Notes: generated by a model not told the origin, from the sequence alone. Positions 1-14,217 are shown, counted from the stretch's first letter. The stretch: 64,000 nt of DNA from Druceiella hillmani (GCA_039881145.1 JAYKKI010000016.1:6163001-6227000); one strand, 5' to 3'. Made by a program: numbers and translations.

Positions 1-3000
1 TTCATGAAATCTGTCTATGTTTAGCAACTACTATCGAACTTTAGTACTTATAACTTTTAATACCCATAAATTTATTAAGAAGTATCTTCAAAGAAAATTC
101 ATTTCAACTTTCAGCCTCAACGATTTATAAATGAGCGACGAAAAAATGTTCTGCAAATATTTTCAATTTCCATTAAGATAACAATACATAAACAGTCCAA
201 TGCGACAAGTACCAATTACGTTAAAGTCCTTGTGAAAGTAGATGTATATTTTACGGACAGTGAATGTCAAGAGGATTACTATTCAAATGCCAGGGTCAGT
301 TTTGGGAACGAGGGATACTACTGAGTTCATACGCAGCAAACAATGTGTAAAAGAACATTCAGTATTCTCGTAACCACGAAACGTAGAAAATCTACGTTAT
401 ATTTACTTGAGATGCTGATAAATATGTAACTAATTTAATACGAGTGATTTTATATTTATATGAAAAGTTCCATATCCCTTTTGCAGGTGACGTACTAGAT
501 TTGCTTGGTTCATATATTTAATTTTTTTAAATATTTAATAAAAGTATAACAAGACAATTTTTTCCAATATTTTTAAAAAATTACAATATTAAAAAAAAAT
601 ATGGATAACAATACGTACATATATATCCATATATATATATATATATGACAAAGCAATGATCTTGAAAATAGTTTAATTCAAATGTTTACCCACGACCTAT
701 TTGCCAAGACTAAAGTTCAATCAAAGCATTATTCATAATTGAAAGACGGACCTAAATAATTTCAATAGTTACAAAGATTTATTTGTAACCAAGTAGAATG
801 AATTAACATTCTTTCTAACATATTTCAATGGTCTCCAAAATTTTGCGAATGGTTTATAATTTATTTCAGATTAATCTATTCCAAGATAAATGGTATAATT
901 GCAATTACTACTACTCTAAACACCATAAACTTTGTAACCCTAGTTCGATGACTTTTTTTCTTATTATAAAAGTCGTTGAAAATGAGTTTGATCTGCTTGA
1001 TTTTTTGAGAAAATGGTTTCATCATTTCTAATCGTATCAAATATGAACATAGCGGAGCACTAGCCCATCAAATAACTTCGTTCCAAACAGATGTCACATA
1101 CAAAAGAAAATTCGAACATTTTTCTTTTCTCTCGACGTTTTAATGAACACAATGAACTTTTCACTAGTTTCATAAAAGCTCGCGCACGTAAACATTATAT
1201 AAATTATTTTTATAGGTGACTAGAAAAAAATTTGTTACGCGAGTGTACGAGTAGGATTCGTAACAGCTTGTTCGTACTACATTACGCATAGAGCTAGTAT
1301 TACGAGAGGAATATAAACATTTAAAGGTATGTAGTATTTGCAATGTATTGTTTAAAACAATAATATTATTTTTAAAAAACTATTTCCTAATATTAACTCA
1401 TGCATCACGTCACTATATTGCATAGTATATTCTTCTTAGGCACATAAATTCGCGAGTTTCCCAAAATCTTTAAGATTCAGAATTATTGCTATAGCTTTCC
1501 GATAAACGTTTTTCATAATTTTTAATTTAGTAATTCTGAGATGGGAAGGGGTCAACTTGATTTTTGGACTGCAGCAGTATTAAATATTGAAATAATGCAG
1601 GTTAATATATTTTATCACTAGGGCAATTTTCGAGTTTTTATGTGTAAAATAGCTTCTGGGAAAAAATTCCCTGAATATTTTCAAGAATATCTGGAGAAGA
1701 GTGTCTAAAATACAATTCTAAGGAAAAGTTTTCGAATCTTTGTTACACCTTCTTTTAGCGTACACTGGAAAAATTCAAGTACTTAATTTGCCGCCTCTAA
1801 AATTTATATAAATATGCGGATTAATATCCTACATGGTTATCCAAACAACGAACGATTTCTGAAGAAAACGAATGTGATAAACGAGCAGGTGAATGATCTT
1901 ATGAGATTTCCACTTTTTCTTTTAGAGGGCTCAAAAAAAACTAAAAAGAATGAAATATGACTGTAAACCTTGAAGCGGTTAATGTCCGTTGACTTTAAGT
2001 ACTAGACTGCAATGTTCATTATGCAAAGTAGTATGCAAAGTGCAAAGTAGTTGTAGTTCAAACTTAAGATAGCTGCAATGCTTACGTAATAATGATTGAC
2101 TCGTGACTACTAGATCATAACAATAACATTCAACAAGAGACAAAATACATTATTATTTTTATTACTCACTTAATGAACATCTTTTGGAGACGACTTCAAC
2201 TAAATCTACGCCATCCAGCCGGATTCTGATTCAATACGCATTGATCGATGCAATGAACACGTTAGTAAAAATACTTGTAATAGATGGAAAGTTCCGTTTG
2301 TAGCAAATTCATAGTATCCTTCTCCATATAATGCAAAAGGTTACAATAAAATAGGATTAAAAATTTCAATCACTCTTCAAATAATTCAAAAATGTATTTA
2401 TCTGACAATATTTAACGCCCACATTTTAACACTCGAATCTCCCTAATTTCATAATTTCTTTGATTTCATTTTCACCTCTACATTCTAATATGATACTGAG
2501 TGATCTCTGGGTTAAATTTATTCGAAATTCAAATTCAGTGCCATTATTTAACATTTAAAATTAGAATTGGAAATAATTATTAGTCAGAGTTCGAGAAACG
2601 AACTCGTCCATACAAAAGCGCGTCTGAAAGTTCACGAAAACAAACAAGGGCGAGAGAAGGTGAATATATTTAGGGAACTCTTAGTGTGAAGACAATGAAG
2701 TCACTTTGAGAAGCTTTGTTCAAATATTCCTCCGTCGCGTCTTTAGTTGTTTCTGTGTTTAATGAGAATACTTTGTTTCGGTACTTTTTTGAAAATTATT
2801 CTTCGTGAACAATTAGACAAACACAGCCATCTTATTAACTTCTACGTCAATGAAACCAATTTTTTTAAAAAGGCAAAATTTTAATTGTTTTTGGCATTTT
2901 TTACAAAAACGGCTTATTCAATTAATATCAAACTTTCCCCATCGTGCATCTTATTGTACTTAGATAAATATAAAATATATATTTTAGAGCGTATTGATTT

Positions 3001-3498
3001 ACTAATAAGCCAAGAAAGTAGAAGTGGACCGGGTGAATTTTTGGAGATAAAATTTTAAACCGTTAAATTAAAACTTTTAGATATAATACATAATTTTAAA
3101 ATTGACTAAACACGTTCAGCACTGTATATTGCTAATTAATATAAGCTGTCTGTTACGACACGTTATCTGTTGGAAAGGTGGACCGTCAAAATTGTTTTAG
3201 AATAAAATCAAAATAACCATTGTAAATGACAATGAAACCGAAAAAATCCAGAAAGTATGTGACTAATTTTTTACATTACGAAATATGGAGCTTAGTTGAA
3301 TACCTAAACCATTAGGAATACCATTAATAAATTTATCCAGCCGAAGCCGGACAAGTAACTAGGTCTGAATAACAATAAAGATGAAGTGCCAAATGGTACA
3401 AGCTCATGATGTTGATCTAGAATATGTTTGTCATAATCAAAAGAAGATTCTAAATTTAAATTTAAATTTAATGGAAAAATATTAAATGAAACAAGTTG

Positions 3499-3516
3499 TG
3501 TGGTTTTAGGAAACCA
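3499..3516. other. Short perfect hairpin
   Basis: GTGGTTT-TAGG-AAACCAC is a 7-bp stem with a 4-base loop, just left of the inverted end of the copy A insertion. It may be part of that insertion's terminus. Confidence 0.4.
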
Positions 3517-3521
3517 CGATG

Positions 3522-4187
3522 AAAGTGAAACTTTTTTTCAGGCATTTAATTGAGAATTTTTCGAAAGCTACTTGATTTAGGATTTTAAAAGTAATATTAA
3601 CTTAAGACGTGAAAAAGGGAATGATAATAGCAGACAAGATATATAACTATGAATGTTTATTTTACTCTGCGTACTAAAGTACATAATACATAAATACATA
3701 AATAAATACAATGTTCGGTATGATATATATATACATATTAAAATATTAAAAACGTAGATCAATATTTATATAAATCATTGAATTATTTTAAATTTCGATT
3801 ATTTGATCACTAACTTCATTTTCGCTTTGAGTCTCACAGTTTATAAATGTAAATAATATTTTGTGGTAACTAAAATAAGTATCGGTCTTTTCCTCGTTTA
3901 TCGGGTTATTTGATTTATTAGCTATATTTGCGTCCATCGCGATCAAGTGACTATGAACATTTACATGAAAACACAGATCAAATCATACAAATAACACGAT
4001 GCACTTGCACGAAAATAAGTGAGAATGTAAACGCTGCACAGCTGATGAGAGCTATAGGTACCGCCATATTGGTTTCAACTGCTCTGCCAAGCGCCTTTCA
4101 CTTTACCCCCACTCCGCGGCCGACTGTAATGCGACATGCGATAGGTAAACGAAATATTCTGAGGCGATACAATAAAAGTTTCACTTT
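3522..4187. mobile_element. Copy A-specific insertion with inverted ends
   Basis: Copies C and D run straight from AATATTAAATGAAAAAATG into the AATTCTAAAATAT block. Copy A is interrupted there by about 0.66 kb found in no other copy. Its edges carry imperfect inverted repeats: AAAGTGAAACTTTTTTT at 3522 and, on the other strand from 4187, AAAGTGAAACTTTTATT. The right half (about 4020-4145) is richer in G/C than its surroundings. An open frame (3928-4314) crosses it and runs out into the repeat, so it is probably not a gene. A non-autonomous DNA transposon is the simplest reading; the family is unknown. Confidence 0.5.
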
Positions 4188-4684
4188 AAAAATGTCCTTT
4201 TTAATAATAATTCTAAAATATGAAACTGAAAACAGTTTATGTTTTAATAAGCTTTCAAGTAAAATAGTGAATTCGCGTGACATTGATCCGAAACCTATTT
4301 TTTATGCTTCTTAACCAAAAAAATTGTAGTTCAAACTTAAGATAGAAAATAACAAATGAAAGATGTATTTCTTTGTAGAAATTCCAGAATTTAAAACGGA
4401 ATAAAACTTATTAATTAAAAGAACTTACTAAAGAAAATAGTACTTATAATTATATCAATTAGTGTATTATTGGCGCCATGAAAATTCATCTAAGCGCAGA
4501 TTTTTGTACTAAAGTTTAATGAACTTTGAGTATTTTAGACGAGAAAAAGTAACAAAAAAAAACAGAAAAACCACAAACTAACTTTCGCATTTATAATAAT
4601 ACTATTGATTTTTACAAAGTTAGATTAGGTTAGGTGCTAGTTCGGATTAGCATTTAAAACATGTGTAATGCGAAGTAAACAATT

Positions 4685-5260
4685 TCGTTCTGATATGTAG
4701 AAAAAATTTATTCAGAATAATTAAATCTGTAAAAATATATGTATTTACCACATGAATTGGAATTTTGAATAACTCTTTGTAAATTTATAGTTATACTATG
4801 AGGGTAAATATTTGGGAAATGGACTTCTACATTATGGAAAAAAATATATTCAGAATAATTAGATCCAGGAAAAAACATATTTACGTCTTTTCACTGCCAC
4901 ATAGGTTGAAAATTCGTAAAATTATTTGCAAATATTTACATTAGAAAGTTAAATTGTTAAGAAACTCGTTTTCACATTATAGAAAAATAATTATTCAGGA
5001 TGATTATATCTATAAAAAAATATTTACCTATTTTCGTTACCACATGGATTGGAATATCAAAAATTCTTTGTAAATACGTACTTACATCATAAAATTAAAC
5101 TTTTGGGAAATGAGCTTCAACAAATTATAGAAAGAAAATTATTCAGGATATGTCAATCTGTAAAACACATTTACATTTTTTCACTGCCACGTAGGTTGGA
5201 ATTTAAAAAAATGCTTTGTAGATACGCACTTACATTGTGAAAGAAATATTTTCTCCAAAT
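4685..5260 (+). repeat. Degenerate ~150-bp minisatellite (copy A)
   Basis: About four diverged copies of the unit that is strongly amplified at 11.8-13.3 kb. Each contains an ATTCAGAATAATTAGATC-like core followed by a TTTTCACTGCCACATAGG-like block. No array expansion is seen here. The 63-codon open frame at 5049-5240 lies inside and is not a gene. Confidence 0.65.
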
Positions 5261-7240
5261 TTCAAATTTCTATAATCATTGGGTCTATACATTAACCTGT
5301 TAGTTAAAGTAGGCTTTCTAGAACATACGACATTCACCTGTGATTTAAAAAAAAACTAATTTATCATACCGATAATGAAAAACGAAGAAAAAAATTATTC
5401 ATTTATGTTTATTTTGTGCAAATAATATTACATTTAGCATTTTTAAACTTTTCAAGTATTGTTTTACTATTCATAGACACTGATTGTAGAAAAGGAAACT
5501 TGTTTACTCTAGACACATAGATAACAGACCATTTATTAAATATTTAATAAATATTGTGGAAGACCGTTTATAAAATATTTATAAATTGTTTATGAATTCA
5601 TTGATATTTACCCTTGTACTATTTTGTATAAATCATAAAATAAACATATATATGTTTTAAGTACTTTTGAATTCATCCACTTAATTTCTATTTTAATTCG
5701 TTAACGACTAATACACAGCACAATTAACTTTATTTTACTCCTTTTTTTCGCCGACAGTCCTGGTTTGCTAAATAATATCTGAGATAACGAATAACTATCG
5801 TATTGTGACATATTAAAAACGGTAATTTATTTTGTATTAATTTATCCAATGCAAATTATACACTAAAATAACATGAATAGATTTTAAAATAATGAATCGT
5901 CCGCAATTCGATTTAATTAATTTGATTAATCGATCGATTATTTTTTATTAACATCGTCATCCTTATGTCATATCTATAATCCCATCCGCCTATAAACAGC
6001 AAATCGCTTTTTATTTTTGTGATATCAAACAAATTCCCAAAGTATTTTTTACTAATTTAAGGATATCTTCCTCATGATACATAAAATCAACTGTTTGAAA
6101 ATATGTATGTATTAATGTAAACTGGGCGTAATGAGATTACAATATGAAATTTTTAAAATAAATTCCGTTTTGCCCATTACTTTTGGTTATCGGAATTTTT
6201 TCGGCGTAAATTATTACAATATACTACACAACAAACTACATTCATGAAATCTGTCGATGTTTAGAAACTTCTATGGAACTTTCATAAATTTATTAAAAAG
6301 TCTCTTCAAAAGAAATTCTTATCAACTTTCAGCCTCAACATTTTATAAGTAAACGCCGAAAAAATATTTTGAAAATATTTTCAATTTTCATTAAGATAAC
6401 GATAAATTAATTAGTCCTATGCAACAAGAATCAATTACGTCGAAGTCCTTGTGAAAGTAAATATACGTTTTACGGACGTCGACCGTCAGCGTTGGAAATG
6501 AGAGGTACTCCTGAAGTTCATACGCAGTAAACAATGTGTAAAAGAAGATTCAATATTCTCGAAACCACAAAACGCAGAATCTACGTTACAATTATACGAG
6601 ATACCAAAACATATATGACTAATTTAATATGAGTGATTTTAAGTTTATATGAAATGTTCCATATCACTCTTACAGAAGGCGTAGTATGAGTGACTTTAAG
6701 TTTATATAAAATGTAATCACTCTTATAGGTGGATCAGACTTAGTTGGTGTTTCAGCTCGCAAACACTTCCAGATAAATTAGGTACCTGCATGTTGGTGAC
6801 AATTCCATTAAAATTAATATATCTCTTCGAAAATTTGGGTATAATATACAGAAAAACATATGTTAAATATTTACATATTTAATACAAAAAATACAATATT
6901 TTCATAAATATAGATAACAATATATTTACGAATACTTGGAGAGCAAAGCAATTATCTTGAAAATATTTGACATAAAATGTGTAAGATTTTGGGAAATATA
7001 TTTTTCATCAATATTAAAGTTATTGTGCAATTAAAGCACTATTCCTAATTGAAACAACCTCCTAAATAATTTCAATGGTTACAAAGATTTATGTGTAAGC
7101 AATGAATTACCATTGTTTTTAATATATTTCAATATTTTCCAAACTTTTCCGAATAGTTTACTATTTGTTTCAGAGTAATCTATTCCAAGATAAATGGTAA
7201 ATCGTTTATGTATCGGTACACAAATACAAACACATAAGGA

Positions 7241-7324
7241 CACAAACCATTAACTATTCTAAACACCATAAACTATGCTAAACACAGTATAGTTTATTGT
7301 GTTTAGAATAGTTAATGGTTTGTG
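7241..7324. repeat. Near-perfect 37-bp inverted repeat (hairpin)
   Basis: The left arm begins CACAAACCATTAACTATTCT at 7241. The right arm is its reverse complement, ending AGTTAATGGTTTGTG at 7324. The arms are about 36-37 bp with roughly one mismatch and about a 10-base loop. Copy D has only the left-arm sequence (near 23862), so the right arm arose in copy B as a local snap-back duplication. Confidence 0.8.
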
Positions 7325-10300
7325 ACTATGACTTTTTTTCTTATTAGAGAAGTCGTTAAAAATAAATTTGACCTATTTTTTGTTTGAAAACTGTTTCATA
7401 ATTTCCGATCGTGTCAAGCGCGATAGACCGCCGCGGAGCACTTAGTTAATTAAATATTCAAACTTCGTTCAAAACAGATGTTAGATGCAATGAAAAAATT
7501 TGAATGTTTTCGTTTCTGTGGACATTTTAATGGGCACAATGGACTTTGGGCAAATTTCATAAAAGCTGTGCATCACAATTTTTTCACGCATGCAAACATG
7601 ACATAAATTATTTTTATAGGATGACTTGAAAAATATTAGATGTACAAATGTACGAGTAAGATTCATAATACGGAAATAGCTCTGTTCATACTACAATACT
7701 TACAAGACTATTATTACGGGATTTCCGTGAAAATTTAAGCATGTATACACATTTTTGGGTACTTATTATTTCCAATGTACTATTGAAAATAATAGTATTG
7801 TTTTTACAAAACTTTTAACCAATCTTCACACATGCAACACATCGATATATTGCATATTTTTCTTTTCTCTTGGCGTTTTAATGAGTACAATGAACTTTTG
7901 GCTAATTTCATATAAGCTCGCGCACGTAAACATAACATAAATAATTTTAATAGGAAGACTAGAAAAAAATTAGTTACTCAAGTATACGAGTAGGATTCGT
8001 AACAGCTTGTTCGTACTGCAATACGCATAGAGCTTGTGTTACGAGAGGAATATAAACATTTAAAGGTACATAGTATTTCCAATGTATTGTTTAAAACAAT
8101 AATATTATTTTTACAAAACTATTTCCCAATATTAACTCATGCATCACGTCAATATATTGCATAGTATATCCTTCTTAGGCACATAAATACCGCGAGTTTC
8201 CCAAAATCTCTAATATTAAGAATCATTGCTGTAGTTTTCCGGAAAACGTGTTTTCATCATTTTTACTTTAACAGTTGGCTATGGGAAACCCCAACGTGAT
8301 CTTTTGTACTTTTTAGCAGTATTAAATATTGAAATAATACAAGTTAAGATGTTTTATCTTTATACCAACTTTCGAGTCTATATGTAAAACGATTTCTGAA
8401 AAAAATATTTTTGAACATTTACAGAAATATCTTGACAACTAATATAAAATTTTAAGAAATATTTCTGGAATATTTTGAGTGCTGCTTTAAATTGATACTT
8501 CATGATAAACAAACTCAAGTACTTTATTTACCGCCTCTAATATTTATATAAATATGAGTATAGATATAAATCACTTACTTAGATCTAAATAATCATTTAA
8601 TATACTTCATATTTATCTAAATTTCAAGTACATCAAATGATTTCTGAAGAAAATGGCTGTGACAAAAGAATAGGTAAATGAAATGATGAGATTTCCACTT
8701 TTTCTTTTTGAGGGACGAATTCATGAAAAAGTATGAAATATTACAGTAATTCTTAACGGTTAATATCCGTTGATTTTTAGTACTAGACTGCAAGATTCGT
8801 TTGCTTTCATAACAATAATTGACTCGTGTCTACTAGATCATAACAACAATATTCAACAAGAGATACAATACATTATTATTTTTATTACTCACCGAATAAA
8901 CATCTTTTGGAGACGACTTAAACTAAATCTAAGCCATCCAGCCGGATGCTGATTTTTTATACGAAAACATTCATATTATTGGCAACTCAAACTATGTCAC
9001 TGAGTGTATCATGTTTGTCAAAGACACTGTTACTTGCTAAAAAATCCCCAAAAACCACGCTTTAAATCAAATTATTATTCATAGTATCCTCATCCCCCAT
9101 ATAAAGGAAAACGTTACAATCAAATAGGGTTAAAAATTGTATATTGAATATATAGTAATTTTAATAATTTCTCTTTAAATAATTCAAAAATTCATTTATC
9201 TAACGATATTTAACGCCACAAAGCGCCCAATTCTCACGAATCTCCCTAATTTCAAAATTTCATTTTCACCTCTACATTGTAATGAGATATTGAGTGACCT
9301 CTGCGTTAAAGTTGTTTCCAAGTTCAAATTCAGTACCATTATTACGAATTTAAAATTATAATTGGAAATAATTATTTGTCAAAGTTTGAGAAACGAATTC
9401 GTCTATATAAAAGAGCTTCTGAGAAGTTCACGAAAACAAACAAGGGCGATATAAGTCGAGAATATTTATGGAACCCTTTGCGTGAAGAAAATGAAGCCAT
9501 TTTGAGAAGCTTTGTTCAAATGCTCCTCCGTCGCGTCTTTACTTGTTTCTATGTTTATTGAGAAAAACTTCTACGTCAACAAACTATTTTTAGAAAGAGA
9601 AAAGTTTTGTTTGTTTTTTAATGTTTGTTACAAAAATGTCTTATTTAATTAATGTAAAACTTTCACCTTAGTATGTCTCGTAGTACCTAGATAAATAGGA
9701 AGTTTGTTATATATTTTATAGCGTATCGGTAATGAGCAATAATTATTTACAAGTAAGTAGAAATGGACGGGCAAATTTTTGGAGTAAAACTTTTAAACCG
9801 TTAAAATAATATTTGAAAATATAATATGTAATTTGAAAATTCACATAACACGTTCGGCGCTATATACTTTTAATTCTGTCTCTTATGAACCGTTATCTGT
9901 TGGAAAAGCGGACCGCCAAAATAGATTTAGAATAGAAACAAACTAAACCTGTGTAAATGACAATGAAATCGAAAAATATTCCAGGATGTGCGGAGCGGGT
10001 AATTTCTATTATGTTACACACTTGGAATATCTAAACCATTAGGAATACCGTTCATAAATTAATCCGTTTAAAGTCGGACAAGCAACTAGGACTCGTTAAA
10101 AATAAAAATGAAGTGACAACTGGTGCAAGCTGATCATATTCATTCAGAACACGTTTTTCATAATATAAAGAAGATTTCTAGTTAAAATTTAAGTTTAATG
10201 GAAAAATATTATTTAAAAAAATGTCTTTCTTAGTAACTATTTTAATATATAAAACTGAATATAGTCTAAGTTTCTAATAAGCTTTTAATTAAAACTGTGA

Positions 10301-10774
10301 ATTGGTTCAAATGAGTGATATTGGTCCAGAACTTATTCTTTATGCCTCATAACCAAAAAAACTGTAACTAAAATTCAAATTTAATAGAAAAATCAAAAGT
10401 GAAAAAATGTATTTCATTGTAGATATTCGAAAATGTAAAAACGAATAAAACTTATATTTCGGAAAAAAATATTAATTAAAAGAACTTACGAGAATTATTG
10501 AAGTGAAATTACTTATTTGTACTTAATACAAATTTTAGTTTCTAAGTCATTGATATCGACGTATTGAATAAAACTCGATCACTGAGTGACATTGATACAA
10601 TAGTCATACGTCGTCTAGTTATTAACGTTTGTTGGTATTGTAAATTTATTTTTAGATTTTATTAAAGACTTGAAAAATACTTGAAATTTCTTTGGCTTCG
10701 TTTGAAGGCACTGAATTGCATGCAATCAATGACCTCAACACATATATATATTTACATTTTATTTATGACAATCA

Positions 10775-10776
<2 letters not shown>

Positions 10777-10855
<79 letters not shown>

Positions 10856-10872
10856 ATGTATGTATACATATG
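10777..10872. repeat. (TA)n / (TATATG)n microsatellite
   Basis: Pure TA run followed by TATATG repeats and a TATGTA tail. The overlapping Tyr-Ile and Tyr-Met open frames are artefacts of this repeat. Confidence 0.95.
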
Positions 10873-11784
10873 TGTGTGTATTATATTCTATGGTATATAA
10901 AGTGTTAATCGTGCAAGTTGGAATAATTCTATAATAATATTATCCAAAAAGCTGTTGCTGTAAATTCAATCATTTATTTATAAAATTGAAATGTAACAAA
11001 TTCTCTTCTAAAATGGATTCATCGACTTTTATAAGGGATTTTGTTGATTATCACAAACTTCTCTTGCTCTTTATCTCGGTGTACCACGGTCCTTGTAAAG
11101 TCAATGCAAAGTCTATATTTTCAATTAATCTCAAAAAAATGAGATTTATTTTCTTTTCTCGACGTCGGCAATGGATCATGGTTCCACAGTAATTAAATTC
11201 TGAAACTGAAGTGTTTACTGTGAAATAGGCATCAAAAAACTCTTAAACACGATAGCGGGATTTGAACAATCCCTTAGTAAATCTAATAATTATGTAACAT
11301 CGTATCCTTTGCACAGTTTTGTGTAAACATTCCCACATCACGCCAGAATTTGTTACAGCGTTCCACGAGTACACTTCGATTTCTTGTTCGTTATAATTTT
11401 TATTTATAATGACAGGAAATGAATTGTGTTACTTCACTCAACTTTTGTTTAAAAAATGAAAATGTCTAAATATTGAAGATTTATGTAAACTTCTTCAAAT
11501 TAAAACTGTAATCTAAATCTAAATACTCCATTTCGGAGAAAATAAAAAGCGATCTAATTCGAATTCAACTTGCACGATTATTATCCCTTAACGTAATTTA
11601 ATATATGTGCTGCTCTGAAATTTTCTTTAATACTTCAATTCCTTTTATTTTTTTAGTATTTTCCGTAAAAATTTTTTTGGAAATTTTATTCAATTCATTT
11701 TTTGATATATAAATTGAAACCCAGCAAGATTACTCCTGAAATTGTGAATTGTACATTATAAATATAAATTTTTAGTTTCAATAT

Positions 11785-13330
11785 TATGGAAAAAAGGTAT
11801 TCAAGATAATTAGATATAGATCTATAGAAAAGATCTATTTATCTCTCTTCACTGTCACGTGTGTTAAAATTTCGAAAAATTCTTTATAAACGCGTACTTA
11901 TATTATAAATTTAAATTTTGGGGAAATTATTTTCAAATATTATAGAAAAAAGGTATTCAGGATAATTAGATCTATAAAAGATCTATATATCTCTTTTCAC
12001 TGTCACGTGTGTTAAAATTTCGAAAAATTCTTTATAAACGCGTACTTATATTATAAATTTAAATTTTGGGGAAATTATTTTCAAAATTATAGAAAAAAGG
12101 TATTCAGGATAATTAGATCTATAAAAGATCTATTTATCTCTTTTCACTGTCACGTGTGTTAAAATTTTGAAAAATTCTTTATAAACGCGTACTTATATTA
12201 TAAATTTAAATGTTGGGGAAATTATTTTCAAAATTATAGAAAAAAGGTATTCAGGATAATTAGATCTATAAAAGATCTATTTATCTCTTTTCACTGTCAC
12301 GTGTGTTAAAATTTCGAAAAATTGTTTATAAACGCGTACTTATATTATAAATTTAAATTTTGGGGAAATTATTTTCAAAATTATAGAAAAAAGGTATTCA
12401 GGATAATTAGATCTACAAAAGATCTATTTATCTCTTTTCACTGTCACGTGTGTTAAAATTTCCAAAAATTCTTTATTAACGCGTACTTATATTATAAATT
12501 TTGGGGAAATTATTTTCAAAATTATAGAAAAAAGGTATTCAGGATAATTAGATCTATAAAAGATCTATTTATCTCTTTTCACTGTCACGTGTGTTAAAAT
12601 TTCGAAAAATTCTTTATTAACGCGTACTTATATTATAAATTTTGGGGAAATTATTTTCAAAATTATAGAAAAAAGGTATTCAGGATAATTAGATCTACAA
12701 AAGATCTATTTATCTCTTTTCACTGTCACGTGTGTTAAAATTTCCAAAAATTCTTTATTAACGCGTACTTATATTATAAATTTTGGGGAAATTATTTTCA
12801 AAATTATAGAAAAAAGGTATTCAGGATAATTAGATCTATAAAAGATCTATTTATCTCTTTTCACTGTCACGTGTGTTAAAATTTCGAAAAATTCTTTATT
12901 AACGCGTACTTATATTATAAATTTTGGGGAAATTATTTTCAAAATTATAGAAAAAAGGTATTCAGGATAATTAGATCTATAAAAGATCTATTTATCTCTT
13001 TTCACTGTCACGTGTGTTAAAATTTCGAAAAATTCTTTATAAACGCGTACTTATATTATAAATTTAAATTTTGGGGAAATTATTTTCAAAATTATAGAAA
13101 AAAGGTATTCAGGATAATTAGATCTACAAAGATCTATTTATCTCTTTTCACTGTCACGTGTGTTAAAATTTCGAAAAATTCTTTATAAACGCGTACTTAT
13201 ATTATAAATTTAAATTTTGGAGAAATTATTTTCAAAATTATAGAAAAAAGGTATTCAGGATAATTAGATCTATAAAAGATCTATTTACCTCTTTTCACTG
13301 TCATGTGGATTGGAATTTAGAAAAATTATT
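11785..13330 (+). repeat. 141/147-bp minisatellite array, ~11 copies
   Basis: GGTATTCAGGATAATTAGAT recurs at about 11952, 12099, 12246, 12393, 12534, 12675, 12816, 12957, 13104 and 13250, after a first diverged copy near 11790. Spacing is 147 bp, or 141 bp where one TTTAAA segment is missing. Each unit carries the palindrome AGATCTATAAAAGATCT (or an ACAAA variant) and a CACGTG E-box palindrome in TCACTGTCACGTGTG. Variants TCGAAAAA and TCCAAAAA alternate in the 12.4-12.9 kb part, giving a 282-bp higher-order period. Degenerate single copies flank it to about 13690. Confidence 0.93.
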
Positions 13331-14217
13331 TGCAAATACGTAAGTACTTACATTATAAAGTTAAATTTTAAGAAATTAGTTTCAACATTATAGAAAGAAA
13401 AATTATTCAGTATAATTAGATTTATAAAAAATGTATTTACCTCTTTTCATTGCCACATGGCTTGGAATTTTTTACTTGGAATTTTTTTTGGCAAATAGCT
13501 TACGAATAGTGTATTTACATTACAAAGTTATATTCTCAGGAAATTATTTTCAATATTATAGAAAAAAAATCATTCAAGAGAAATATATATATAAAAACAT
13601 ATTTACCTCTTTTCACTGCCACATAGATTATAATTTTCAAAAAAATCTTCGTAAATACGAACTTACTTTATAAAAGGAACATATTCTCCAAATTTCAGGT
13701 TTCTAGAGTCAGTGGGATCTTCTACATCAACCAATTTGCAAAAGTAGGAATTTCAGGACATACAAACTTCATCTGTGATTTTTTTCCTTATAACTATCTG
13801 GAGTCTATACCAAATACATAACATATCACACACATTCAATTGTTAAAAACTTAGTTTTCATACGGATAATAAAGAACCGAGAAAAAGAAAAGATATATAT
13901 TATCTATGTTTATTTTGTACGTAAATCTCTCATTTCGTCTTGTTAAACTTTTCAAATAGTACTTTACTATCCATGGAGTGTCCCATGTATAACTGATTAT
14001 TGCGAACGAAGTATGTTGATCAATCTAGGCATGAAATAGTTTCGTTAATGATCTCTCATACTCCAAATATTGGATTTTGATATCCACATAACTGGCTTTC
14101 TCGAGTATAAATCCAAAATATACGGCGAATTTGGGAATATACGGTATATCCCCAAATTCTTTATTGATTACAAATTTGACTACATTTCTTTATAGCAGAA
14201 GATAAAAAATAATCTAA

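Larger units (their letters stand above)
1..6240 (+). repeat. Long tandem repeat unit, copy A
   Basis: First of four head-to-tail diverged copies of a long non-coding unit. The register is arbitrary and begins at TTCATGAAATCTGTC, which recurs (with changes) at 6241, 15228 and 23144. Shared blocks occur in the same order in each copy: a TTTACGGACGGTGAATGTC-like block (near 250), the GAGGAATATAAACATTTAAAGG block (near 1308), CATCCAGCCGGATTCTGATT (near 2212), the AACAAACAAGGGCGA block (near 2641), a GTTATCTGTTGGAAA block (near 3165) and a degenerate minisatellite at the end. No credible protein is encoded. The copy may extend left of the window in another register. Confidence 0.85.

Noticed and set aside
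3928..4314. 128-codon open frame
   Set aside because: It begins at TTG, spans the edge of an insertion and the repeat unit, and its C-terminal half is repeat sequence shared with non-coding copies. No motif was seen.
4622..4640. TTAGGTTAGG, like the insect telomere repeat
   Set aside because: Only two units in A/T-rich DNA; consistent with chance.
10681..10934. Tyr-Ile/Met-rich open frames
   Set aside because: Translation of a TA/TATATG microsatellite. The same artefact occurs at 15.95-16.26, 23.67-23.88, 26.87-27.14 and 40.60-40.79 kb.
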